Source of the DNA: Dicyema japonicum
Lineage: Eukaryota > Dicyemida > Rhombozoa > Dicyemidae
Length of the DNA stretch: 64,000 bases
Reading direction: 5' to 3'
NCBI GenBank assembly: GCA_011109175.1
Contig: RDEW01000020.1
Span: 681,273 to 745,272 of the forward strand
Shown here: one piece after another, positions 37,005 to 47,383 of the stretch
How the letters are laid out: the number at the start of each line of letters is the position of its first letter
Numbering within the stretch: the stretch's first letter is position 1
Made by a program: the position numbers and the translations under genes
Notes under the pieces: model-generated
Seen by the model: only the letters and a program-made list of their open reading frames with translations
Database searches by the model: none
What the model was told of the DNA's origin: nothing

Positions 37005-37205
37005 GGTCGAGTCATCGGGAGCCGTTGGTCCAATGAGCTGAGTTCTTGCGGGAACTCAAGGAATGCTTGCCAAAAAGATCAACGAGAAGCGTTATGGCTG
37101 AGACAATAATTGGAATGGACATACTCCGAGGGAACGTTCGCTATCCATGCAGCCGGTTTCCTCGACTAACATTTGTTTCTTTGGTTAATAAATTTTTACA
37201 CATAA
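37005..37205 (+). mobile_element. RLE-LINE 3' terminus
   Basis: Reads as the last ~60 codons plus UTR of the family: GCGGTCGAGTCATCGGGAGC corresponds to AVESSGAVGP, followed by ACTCCGAGGGAACG and ACATTTGTTTC, as at 26220-26390. Frameshifted. Confidence 0.65.
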
Positions 37206-37272
37206 AAAAATAAACATTAACTCAAAAATTCGGACATCTAGATGTGTTTTTGTAGCATATAAAGATAAAAAA

Positions 37273-37354
37273 TACCAACAGTGGGATTCGAACCCACGCC
37301 TCTTGCGAGAACAGCACCTGAAGCTGCCGCCTTAGACCACTCGGCCATGTTGGC
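37273..37354 (-). tRNA. tRNA-Leu (anticodon CAG)
   Basis: 82 nt on the minus strand. Acceptor arms GCCAACA / TGTTGGT with discriminator A; D-arm GGCCGAGTGGTCTAAGGC (A box); anticodon stem CAGC/GCTG around loop TTCAGGT, giving CAG; a long variable arm (CTCGCAAGAG) as expected for a class II tRNA; and T-arm GTGGGTTCGAATCCCAC (B box). No intron and no encoded CCA, as usual in eukaryotes. It lies 53 bp downstream of the Rab gene stop. Confidence 0.96.
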
Positions 37355-37407
37355 TTTTAAACATTGAAATAACATATGTTAGTGTTAATAAATCAATGTA
37401 TTAATTA

Positions 37408-38114
37408 TTAGCAGCATTTGTTATTATGAGTATCGGTTTGTAAGTGAACAATCTTGTGGTTAACAAAGTGAAGTCCTTCAATCCTTGTTATAACCAATTC
37501 CAATAAGTAATCAAATACATTGTCAATATTTTGTCCAGTCAAAGCACTTGTTTCAAGATAATATAATCATTATATATTATTTTTATTACTTGTTCATGTC
37601 GGCAAAGAGTGCGATCTGAGCATCAGTGATTACTCTTTGATCAGCAAGATCGGCTTTATTACCACAGAGTATGACATCTGGTTTGTCGCAGTAGGCGTGA
37701 TCTCTGATTTGGTCAATCCAAAACTGAATATTGTTAAATGATTTTTCATTAGTAATATCAAAGACCATAAGAAATGCCATAGCATCTCTCAGAAAGGCAG
37801 TAGTCAAACTTCTATACCTACAATGGTTATAAATAACTTTAATAATCAATAACCAATTTGTTTACCTTTCCTGTCCTGCGGTGTCCCAAATTTGTAATTT
37901 AGCTGTTACATTATTCATTGTCTTTAAATTATAATTATACTTTTATTTTCTCTTTAAAGTCTATTCCTACAGTAGCTGCAAACTCTTCTGTTTTATCATC
38001 ATTTATATATTTACTAACAAATCTGGTCTTACCAACTGATGAATCACCTTTACGTTTATTATTATTTATACCTAACATTATTATTTTTATTAAATAATCG
38101 TAATCAATCGACAT
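37408..38114 (-). CDS. Rab GTPase, Rab27-like
   Basis: Small GTPase; Rab27 proteins direct regulated exocytosis of secretory granules. The 197-aa product starts MSIDYDYLIKIIMLGDSSVG at 38114. P-loop GDSSVGKT, switch I region FAATVGIDFKEK, the Rab27-type extended loop before LQIWDTAGQE, then YRSLTTAFLRDAMAFLMVFD, NKAD, ETSA and a prenylation end CC. RSLTTAFxRDAMxFLxxFD and HAYCxxPDxxLCGNKxDL are hallmarks of Rab27. Introns: 38048-38071, 37922-37940 (19 nt), 37818-37865 (48 nt) and about 37563-37584 (22 nt), the last without an AG acceptor but needed for frame and homology. Total 594 coding nt with this model. Confidence 0.93.
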
Positions 38115-38940
38115 TTTATTATATTATTTAAATTATATTATTTATAATTACAAATATTAATATTATAATAAAATAATTTAGTTTCCTATACAACCTTTAG
38201 ACACAATTCAACAATCTTTTCCAATCAGATTATATTTGTAGTCATTTCCAATATATGAAGAGAAACCTCTTGGAGACTAATCCATGATTCTATAAATGAA
38301 AAAGTTATGCATGAACACTGAGATCTTAATAACTTTTATCCTCTCTTTGTAGTTCCTTGGTAAATTACGAAATAAATTAGATATATGCAGTAGGGAAAGT
38401 GTTCGAGTCAGTTAGAATGGTATTTAAAAATTTCAAGTCACATTAATTAAAGGTTATGCATAACTGTGTATATGCTTTGTTACTCGAAACTTCATATGAG
38501 TGCTTCATTTATCCATAAGTGGAACAAAAGGTTCATTCCATCAATATGGGTACGTCACTAATTAGACACTATGCCAATTAGTCACTAGATTAATCTTATC
38601 TCCAAATTATCTACACTAATCACCACCACATATTGTAGTGAGTGTAAGAATATGACAAAACACATAAGTTCTACAAAATTATTTAAGAATAGATCGACGT
38701 GGCAACAGGAAAGTGGTGGATAAAGAGAACACCTAACTATGAAACATGTGATCACCTCAACATCTTTTTATAAGTAGAGCATGTAAAAGGTTGAAGTAGG
38801 TAACATATATTTCATAAGTGTGTTCTCTCATAAATTAATTCTAAAAGATCACAAAAATCAATTCCTTTTCATAATAGAAGTGATCTTGGAATTGGTTAGA
38901 TGAATAAACCCCAAAAGGCGAATACGTAACAAATACCTGT
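38115..38940. other. Intergenic, nothing recognised
   Basis: Contains the Rab upstream region. AT-rich, no clear promoter motif, no gene. Confidence 0.3.
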
Positions 38941-40180
38941 CTGGTATACTGTTAGTATAACGCTTTTTGATATAAAGGTTGCCATTCTTTTATAAAAGGC
39001 TTAAATTGATCTCCCATTTTGTCAGCACATTTTTGACGTGTTCCAGGAAACACATATCGAAGGTTAAGTGAATTTAGTGTTATTTGCCTACCCAATCTTC
39101 TGTCCGAGGTAAAAGCAATGTGTTAAGTAGTCAATAGGCGATTGTCCCCTGACCAGGTGCGTAGAAGATCAAAGTGCTATTGGAATCTCATAGTGATTAG
39201 ATTTCTCAATCAAACAAGGATGATTTTGTTAGCATAAGTAATGAGTACATTATCTTTACTACTAAGTGTAGGGAGATACCATTCCGAACAAACAATGAAT
39301 GAACAATTTCTCAAGGAAAACTAGTTCCCTCTACCTTTAAGGAAGTTAGTTAGTCAGAGGTTAAAATTTCCAGAGATTCTTGTTTGTAAATCTTCGAGAT
39401 GAGAATTTATCTTAACAGTGAGTCGAATGTCTTGTGGATATCAAATTTGACAGTTTTCGAATGTCAAAGTTTTTGCAAATAAACCGGAAAGGCAAGATGT
39501 GTGAGTGTTGATCACTAAACTTTTTAAGATATCCTTTTTTAGTTAAATTCATCATGTTCATGTCCATCGGTGTTACTTTTTGGCACAATTTGATGTTGCC
39601 TCAAGGATAGAACAATTAAGATGTGCCTCCAAATATAATTTTAGATAAAACCATCGTATATAAATTTGCCAACCAGCTGTCAATAAATAAATGAAAGTGT
39701 ACCTAGTCAGCAAATTTGTAATTGTAATGCCTGCTTGACTCAACCAAAGTGTCCCTCTTTATCTTCAATTGGATCATTTGTAAATGACAGAAACCATAGT
39801 GCAATATCGGGTTGATTAGTTGAAGCTCTGTAGGACCTTCTTGTATTTTAGTGAGTTACAGCGGTAATTTTCTTCTTGCGTCTGTGGATTGACTTATTAA
39901 CTACAAGGGAGTTTTAAAATTCATGTCCATGAAGATCAAAATGTCGTCCAAATCAGACTTTGTCACACAAAAGTCTCTTTACCATCGAGGATTATCTTTG
40001 TATATGAGACCTTTTGGATTAAAGTGAGAAGACTTCAATCACAGTAGAGTTATAGCCATGAAGAGAGGAGTCTTCATTTAGATTTCATTTACCTTCAATT
40101 TTAAAACAGAAATATAACTTTTTCGTTCTTTAATCGACTAGGAAGAAATATAGGATTAAGGCTAGGACAAAGATGGTAAC

Positions 40181-40470
40181 CAAAAAGTGAAAGGATCACC
40201 CGATGCAAAGAAAATGAGAGTAATCGTCTAAATTATGTAGTTAAGGGAACTTTGCCAGTTTAAAAAAGTCTCACTGGCGTTCCGTGAAGTAATTCATGAT
40301 CGATGCGACGTTTAGCGTTTTCCCTACAAAAAGTGAAAGGATCACCCGATGCAAAGAGAATGAGAGTAATCGTCTAAATTATGTAGTTAAGGGAACTTTG
40401 CCAGTTTAAAAAAGTCTCACTGGCGTTCCATGAAGTAATTCATGATCGATGCGACGTTTAGCGTTTTCCC
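40181..40470. repeat. Tandem duplication, 145-bp period
   Basis: The unit beginning CAAAAAGTGAAAGGATCACC at 40181 restarts at 40326 and ends with GTTTAGCGTTTTCCCTA in both. Only a few substitutions (AAAGAAAATG/AAAGAGAATG; CGTTCCG/CGTTCCA). Confidence 0.85.
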
Positions 40471-41277
40471 TATCAGTGATGAGGATGTCTTATTCAAAAA
40501 TCTAACAGTATTTCAAGACATTGGTTTTGTGTCATCTATAATTTACCTTAGGGTGATAGTGAGGACAAGGCAATCCATACTGATTCTCAGTAAAACGAAT
40601 TGTTTGTGTAAAAACTCGAACGAAAGGATGAAAGATACCGGAAAATGCAAACAAACCTTTAGAATTCCAATTTAGATCCTCGAGGCAACAAACCCACTTG
40701 ATGTGTGAATGATAAAAGATGCTCCAAGGTGACTTCCAATATGAAGGGGATCTTCTTTGTGGAAACCGGGGAATCATACAAATTGACTGCTGGAATATCC
40801 GTGTCTCTTTTCGTTAGGAGTTTAACGTCGTTACATAAGATTTACCTATAGAGACTTTTAAAGGATTTTTAAAATCCAAAGATCCATCAGGTTTACTATC
40901 CTTTGTACGAACCGTTTCACTTCCTCGGGTTTTAGATGTTTTCCTGTAATCATGAGATTGTCAGCGTGAGATATAAGGGTAGAATTTGGCTAGTAACTAG
41001 AGAGGGAAGTCGTCAAGGAAAGCGCTAAACAATGTTGGGGAGAACTGGAATCTTTTTAGTACTCCATTTGATAGTTAACTATGACTTGGTTGTTTAAATC
41101 CCCCAACGGTCTTTGATTAATTTAGCCGACTAAAACTTGAGTTTTGAATGAATTGACATTATAAGGATTTTTACGGTTAGGATTTTCCAGGAGACTGAAT
41201 CAAAGCCTTCTCTATATCAACTGAGACCAAAACTGTATTTTTCATGTGGGTTAAAAATATTTAAGCCGTCGGAAATG

Positions 41278-41543
41278 AATTAAACAAGTTTTGAAAAATG
41301 TTTGTTGGTTGAGTCCCCTTCGAGAAGACCATGTTGGAAAGTGGGAAAAGCGATGGACGTACGGATCGTTAAATGACCATTTCCAACACAAGGACAGTTT
41401 GTAGACATTNAATTAAACAAGTTTTGAAAAATGTTTGGTGGTTGAGTCCCCTTCGAGAAAACCATGTTGGAAAGTGGGAAAAGCGATGGACGTACGGATC
41501 GTTAAATGACCATTTCCAACACAAGTGACAGTTTGTCGACATT
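41278..41543. repeat. Direct repeat across single-N gap at 41410
   Basis: 41278-41409 and 41411-41543 (132/133 bp) are about 96% identical, with a handful of substitutions and one indel. See findings on gap-flanking duplications. Confidence 0.85.
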
Positions 41544-41689
41544 CTTTAGTTAATTTCTCATTCAAATGAGGACTCGTGTTTCAAAATCAATAGGATGCGA
41601 AGGACGCTGAAAGCTGCCCATTGCGAGCTCGAAATATGATCTCACTAAGGTGCCTGACAGCAGCGTCATAGAACTAAAATCATCTATCC

Positions 41690-42185
41690 CCAAACCATGA
41701 AGGTATCGTTCAATATAATACACAAAAAGGTGACAACTGTAAGAGGAGGAGCGACAAAAGAGATAACCGGTAAGGAAGGTGAATCATCACATCAGGAGTG
41801 TTTACTTGGATCATTAAGGATAATCTTGATGAGGAGATGGGAGAAGATCAGAGTGATACAATCCCTCATTGACAAAAGGACGCTCTATAGAGTGGGTATC
41901 ACTTGTGTTTATATATTTTCACAAACAAATATGATACCCAGTACAAACTCAGACTCTCCAGTCGCTGACTTTGCAGAACGGAGGAAGCTTGGTAAATATT
42001 CTGAGTTTAAATACCGTTTCCGCTTCATCCCAATTGCAGATAAGAGCTCGAGTGCGGATGAGTCTGTCATCAGATGTGTTTCAAGAGATTGGAAACATAA
42101 TCTTCTCTAGTTCAGTGAACGTCTCGGAATTGCCATTATTGGCGGGAATGTTCTCTTGGCAGGTGTCTGATTTGTTTCTTTAGTA
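41690..42185 (+). mobile_element. RLE-LINE 3' end
   Basis: The frame at 41971-42183 and a sister frame give YRFRFIPIADKSSSADES and FSERLGIAIIGGNVLLAGV, the terminal portion of the polyprotein (compare IGVAILRGNSFAI at 26330). Frameshifted between the two parts. Confidence 0.55.
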
Positions 42186-42912
42186 AATTAATAGATTTGA
42201 TAATTATAAAATTAATCGTTTAAACTGTCTGATATGAGTAACTCCCCGTTGATCCAGTTGTTAATTAACACAACAAAAAACTCTGCATTTAGTAACCGAG
42301 ATTAGCATATTTTCCACTCGAGTGAACCGGATAAGATCAAGTCAGTACCGGTGGGGACATGACGGCGAATTTTCAGAGTTCCGTGGATATTCCAGAGGGA
42401 AAAGTCTGAAATGTTATCTGAAATATTGCTGATCAGGAAAGGATTTTTGACAAGTGTGATGAAGCTACACCCCTTCCACGTTTTCCGCCCCGTATAAACA
42501 CTCTATTCCAGAAAGGTGGGGGGTTGTCTGCAAAGGGTTTAGTTTCGTTTCTTAAAAAAGATCCACTAATATCTGAAGACTAAGCGTTGTAGTTTGGAAA
42601 TTTTGTCCGAATTCCATGTTAATTTGAATTATTGTAGTATCTGGTCCAAGATCTTCCTTGATGGCCTCGCAGAAAAGGAACAGACTATAACATCATTCAC
42701 GTCTCCATGTTTGCAGTATAGGGAGCTTTTGACTCTTTTTCAGAACCACGTAAGTGAGCCAGATGACATTTGATCAAGAACCATTTGTACTACTAAACAA
42801 CATATAGAAAATGACAAAATAATATGTTTAATTAATTATTTAAATAATTTATAAATAATAATAATTGGTAATCCTTATAGTATCCTTGACGAGTTGCTAC
42901 GAATAAAAGAGA
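42186..42912. other. Intergenic upstream of CFAP20
   Basis: No gene recognised. The last ~100 nt before the ATG are AT-rich and presumably contain the promoter; no clear element. Confidence 0.3.
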
Positions 42913-43540
42913 ATGTTTAAGAATACATTTCAGAGTGGAATGCTTTCAATTCTGTATAGTATTGGAAGTAAGCCCCTACAAATATGGGACAAAAAGGCAT
43001 ATATAGAAATAAAGAGTAGGTTAAAAATGGACATATAAAACGAATAACAGACAATGACATTCAGTCACTTGTCCTTGAAATAGCAGGGACTAATGTGAGT
43101 ACAACATACATAAGCTGCCCTCTTGATTTATCAAAAACATTGGGAATTAAACTACCGTTTTTAGTGATGATAATTAAAAACCTAAAAAAATACTTTACCT
43201 TTGAAGTACAAGTGTTGGATGATAAAAACGTAAAACGGAGATTTCGAGCAAGTAATTACCAGAGTACGACACGAGTAAAGCCATTCATATGCACAATGCC
43301 CATGAGATTGGATGATGGATGGAATCAGATTCAGTTTAACCTCTCTGATTTTACACGGCGGGCATATGGGACTAATTATGTGGAGACTCTGAGAGTGCAG
43401 GTTCTCTTAATAAATTATAACAGATTCATGCCAATTGTCGAATAAGGAGGGTCTTCTTTTCTGAAAGATTGTATTCCGAAGACGAACTGCCAGCTGAGTT
43501 TAAGCTGTACTTGCCTGTTCAGAATAAAGCGAGGGCTTAA
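42913..43540 (+). CDS. CFAP20: CFAP20 (BUG22/GTL3), ciliary doublet protein
   Basis: Axonemal protein of the inner junction that closes doublet microtubules, one of the most conserved ciliary proteins. Starts [20 protein letters not shown] at 42913 and ends [10 protein letters not shown]. The central part is almost invariant ([60 protein letters not shown]). Introns: 42997-43019, a 23-nt GC-AG intron, and 43401-43423, GT-AG. Exons total 582 nt, 193 aa, the same length as the human protein. Fits an animal with motile cilia. Confidence 0.97.
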
Positions 43541-43639
43541 CTTTACTAATATTTACTAATATATTATAATTATAATATTCACAAACATTTAATATAACCA
43601 TGACAATCAATCTAGTGATAGAACCCATGCAAACCTGGA

Positions 43640-44065
43640 GCCACGTGGAGCCATGTGTTACTTCATGGCTAATTGGCTGAAGTTTCTGCTTGTCTTATTT
43701 GTTCCTCCCCATTCTTTTCCTAATAGAGTGGCGTCATGTAATCCACCTGTCTAGGTGGCGCCCAGTGCAAGGCCGGCACGAAAAAGGATCATTTGCTCTC
43801 CCCCATTCCACTGGAGGGGTTTCCACAACTGCATGTAATGGACGTCTTACCTTTTATGATGATTCCGGATCTACCTTTTATGCTGAGGAAACCCATTCAG
43901 AGAAAGGGTGCACCATGAAGAGGAATCCTGATTGACCATAAAGAAGGCATTCCTCTGCGGACAAAAAGAAAGGCACTTCCGGAAGGTAGTGGGTCGCTGT
44001 CAAAACATTCAAAGAGGGTTCTGACACTATTGGAGGCTGGAATCACCTAATTAGTGGATTTAACC
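43640..44065 (+). mobile_element. SINE-B-type head joined to a LINE C-terminus
   Basis: 43640-43870 is the inverse of 24880-25080 and 51880-52104 (CATGGCTAATTGGCTGAAG, CTAGGTGGCGCCCAGTGC). It continues into GIPLRTKRKALPEG ... LLEAGIT-stop and the 3' signature GGAATCACCTAATTAGT, which the two shorter copies lack. It could be the longer parental form or a chimera. Confidence 0.5.
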
Positions 44066-44069
44066 TCTC

Positions 44070-45350
44070 TTTCTTGGTAGGTTTGAGGTTTTTAAATACT
44101 GAATTTTGTTGCAATACAAAATCGACGTTGCCGTTATCCATGAGTCGAAACTTTATAAAAAGAAAGTGTAATCCTGTTTTTCTTGGATACAACATCCTTA
44201 GAATAAATCGACTGGGAAGTGTCGGTCGGCTATTTACTATCACCAAAAACGGTCTGACCTACTCTGACGTGAGCATATGAATGGGTAATCTAATTTACGT
44301 GACAGGACAGCTGAACAAATCTCTATTGATTTCATTAATGGTTCAGAACACCTTATTTTAATCAATTTATACATTCCCTACCAGGATCTTGCCCGAGAAA
44401 AAACTGAATGAAAATATCATGTTGTAACATGGTATCCAAAAGGTTAAAACTTGTGCTTCAAAAAATTAAACCTCATTTGTCCTCTTGTGACTTCCAACAT
44501 GGATTCAGATCGTAGCGATCTATAACAACGCAATCGACCTCATTGGACATCAATAGGTCTTTTATTCATTCTTAAGAAGCTTATTAACTAAAAAAGTCTT
44601 CTTTTAAAACGATAGCCTATTTCTTACCAGACGAAGGATATAAGCTTTCAAGATCGAGATCCCGTCTCAGGACTGACTGACTTCGAACCGATTTTCTGTG
44701 CAAAAAAATCTTCATATACTATTTTACTACCAACAGGAGACAAATGCATACGCTTGGAATCAACCTTAATGGAGAACTTATCATTATACAGAAACATAAA
44801 CAATTCTAGGAATTACTTTGGACTCCTTGCTCTCCTTTTTAACATATGAAGAACGTTCTGGCAAAGAGTCTTCGAAAACTTGACATTATAACTCATTTTT
44901 AAAGTCCAGGACCTAGCCATCACATGAATGCACTGCTGCCTTATGCAATCAGCTCCCAAAACCGACNAACAGGAGACAAATGGATACGCTTGGAATCAAC
45001 CTTAATGGAGAACTTATCATTATACAGAAACATAAAAAATTCTAGGAATTACTTTGGACTCCTTGCTCTCCTTTTTAACATATGAAGAACGTTCTGGCAA
45101 AGAGTCTTCGAAAACTTGACATTATAACTCATTTTTAAAGTCCAGGACCTAGCCATCACATGAATGCACTGCTGCCTTATGCAATCAGCTCTCAAAACCG
45201 ACTGTAGGGTACGCATATGCGTCCTCGAGTTATGAAATCTCAGCTTTGAATCAATACACGATAAATTCTCGTTACTACACGATAAAAAAAGGAAAATCGT
45301 CAGTTTAACAAACTTCCCTACCAAATTATTCCCCCAATTCCTTGACTAGT
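44070..45350 (+). mobile_element. Jockey-like LINE: EEP and RT fragments
   Basis: EEP traces DVAVIHESKLYKK and FLGYNILRINRLGSVGRLF (44120-44235); RT entry VSKRLKLVLQKIKPHL and CDFQHGFRS (44440-44515); post-RT SHHMNALLPYAI (44920-45200). Many stops and shifts. The part 44732-44966 is repeated at 44968-45202 across the N at 44967. Confidence 0.6.
44732..45202. repeat. Direct repeat across single-N gap at 44967
   Basis: Two 235-bp copies starting AACAGGAGACAAATG and ending AAAACCGAC, differing at a few positions (TGCATACG/TGGATACG; CTCCCAAA/CTCTCAAA). Confidence 0.85.
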
Positions 45351-46805
45351 TTCTTTAAATAATCGGTAAAAGCCGCTGAATTGCGTAAATTCAGAAAAAA
45401 CCACGATTCTCCAAATTTTCCTAAAAGAGGAGCGTCATGAATACAAAAAACAGTGGGTACTATGGACGAGCACTGCAAAAACCATTCACGATTTTTGAAG
45501 ACAACCTATATCAATTAGTTGCTCTACTTCTTCTTTATGGTATTTCCCCTTCCGGATTAAAATAATTAAAATTAAAAAAAATAAAAATTATTTCCATAGA
45601 CCAAGGGTAACCAAACTAACTAACTCCTCGATCTTGACTCGTTCCAGCATTCCAGAATTTGGGGAGGAAGGAAGAACGGTAGTTCGCAAACCTCCACGAG
45701 GGAAATGCATATTCAATTCGATGACCTGGCTGTACAATCTGGATATTTAATCTACAAGAGGGAATGCCTCTATATAATTGCCTTCTATACATTCAACTTG
45801 TGGAGACCATTAGTCAAGACTTCTTCAGCGTGATTAGAGGTCATTAGTAAATAGTAAGTAACCGCAAGAATCTTGTTTATTGGATATCATAATAAAGGTG
45901 TCCCCAATGTGCACAAGAGTCTCACATTTGGACTTCAAATCTGAAGTAAATATAGTGAATGTGCCACCGAAATTTTCACCGAGCCAATCTTACACCCTGG
46001 TGAGGTGTGATTGGACAGCGGCAGCCGTGAGGGATCTGCTCCTAACGGTGATAATCCTATCGCTTGCATAAGCTAGGAACTGCATGTAGGCATCATCAAA
46101 GGTACTTCAAAGGACATTATAGATACTTTTATGACATTAATAAATATCAGGGATAAACCTCATTAAGACATTATTAAAGCAACATACGTAAAACCACAAT
46201 AGCTATATTTTTACCCGTAAGGATTATAAACTATCAAACTAAGCAGTTCCACCTTCTGCGGTAGTGCGCAACCTCTCTCAAATTGTCCAAATGGTCTCTA
46301 CATTTCACTTTTTTCTTTGATAGATACATTCAAATACTTAAACATATTTTATGAGAGTTTTGTGATATAATTTATTTAAACCAAGAATCGTCTAAAAATT
46401 AAGAGAATATGTGGCTGTCAGGTGATCTCGGCTTACATAAACAGCCGCTTTCTTCAACTCCTTCCCGAAACTCTCGTGCAAAAAAAACTTTACATCATGT
46501 CCTTTGTAGATCTGACATGCGGTTTTTGTCCTTAATAATAATTCCAAAGACCACAGAAACACCAAATTAAATAATCATGTAATCCTGGAACGCTTCAAAA
46601 GAGACTCCAGCTTGGGACAATTATCCTCCCTTGAGCCTACGCGAGTAGTTAGTTAGTTAGTTAAGTAACCCCAGCCTCACTAACTTGCAGGAGGCCAGCA
46701 GCTATTAAGTAGTACGCAGCATATGTTGGTCGCTCCCATAGATCGGTCAGTTCCGGCATTGTGGAGAATTGTTGTGCCATTCATGACATTGAAATAGATG
46801 ATTTG
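45351..46805. other. Unassigned stretch with LINE ends
   Basis: 45595-45680 is the inverse of 34985-35070 (GGTAACCAAACTAACTAACTC). 46375-46460 shows GTGGCTGTCAGGTGATCTCG, like 6940-6960. 46640-46680 has a TAGT-rich stretch before AACCCCAGCCTCAC. No gene. Confidence 0.4.
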
Positions 46806-46808
46806 TTG

Positions 46809-47060
46809 TCAGCACGTGGAGGTTGCAAAAGGGGCAGAGTAAATCATAAGCTGGTGCCCACATCGTAGACGAGCCAGGTTTACTCGCACGTCCCTTGAGA
46901 AAGAGGATTCTGATTGGTCAATTGGAGGAGGGGGTCGCTGTAATATTTTATTGTCTCCGAGTCTTCGGATGCTTCTTGTAAAAACAAAATCGTGTATCTG
47001 TTTCAGACGACTCCTGTCATTGGGAATGAATGGAATGGATGATAACATCCGAGACAAGTC
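46809..47060 (-). mobile_element. LINE C-terminal fragment (RLRCGHQ type)
   Basis: Minus frame: FTRSIRRLGDNKILQRPPPP, then SFSRDVRVNLARLRCGHQL. Same family as 7790-7925 and 19060-19260 (there KILERRPPEI precedes the motif). Confidence 0.5.
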
Positions 47061-47070
47061 ACTGGTTGTT

Positions 47071-47312
47071 ATAATAATTTTCCTTTTGTTTTGCGGCTTG
47101 CATAAGGAGTGGCAGGGATGTTCTAACTGTAGGCTTGGGAGAGGAACTGCAGGGCTCTCATTTCCTATGTCTTCGCGAGTACGGATATTATAAATAATTT
47201 TCCTTTTGTTTTGCGGATTGCATAGGAAGTGGCAGGGATGTTCTAACTGTAGGCTTGGGAGAGGAACTGCAGGGCTCTCATTTCCTATGTCTTCGCGAGT
47301 ACGGATATTATA
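47071..47312. repeat. Tandem duplication, 120-bp period
   Basis: ATAATTTTCCTTTTGTTTTG ... CGCGAGTACGGATATTATAA occurs twice, with two or three differences. It ends about 70 bp before the importin gene start. Confidence 0.9.
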
Positions 47313-47383
47313 AAATAATGTAAAATTAATAAATATATATTATAATAATTTAAATTTATTTAAAACTTTAAAAATTAACGTGG

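Larger units (their letters stand above)
38945..41640 (-). mobile_element. Strongly decayed Jockey/CR1-like LINE
   Basis: Minus-strand RT traces in shifting frames: VSVDIEKA followed by a shifted FDSV (motif A, about 41190-41215), ISHADNLMIT for the YADD site (about 40965-40995), and a C-terminal frame at 40532-40777 (VFTQTIRFTENQYGLPCPHY). The active site reads HADN and many stops occur. The left end is not defined. Two internal duplications (40181-40470 and 41278-41543) are noted separately. Confidence 0.45.
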
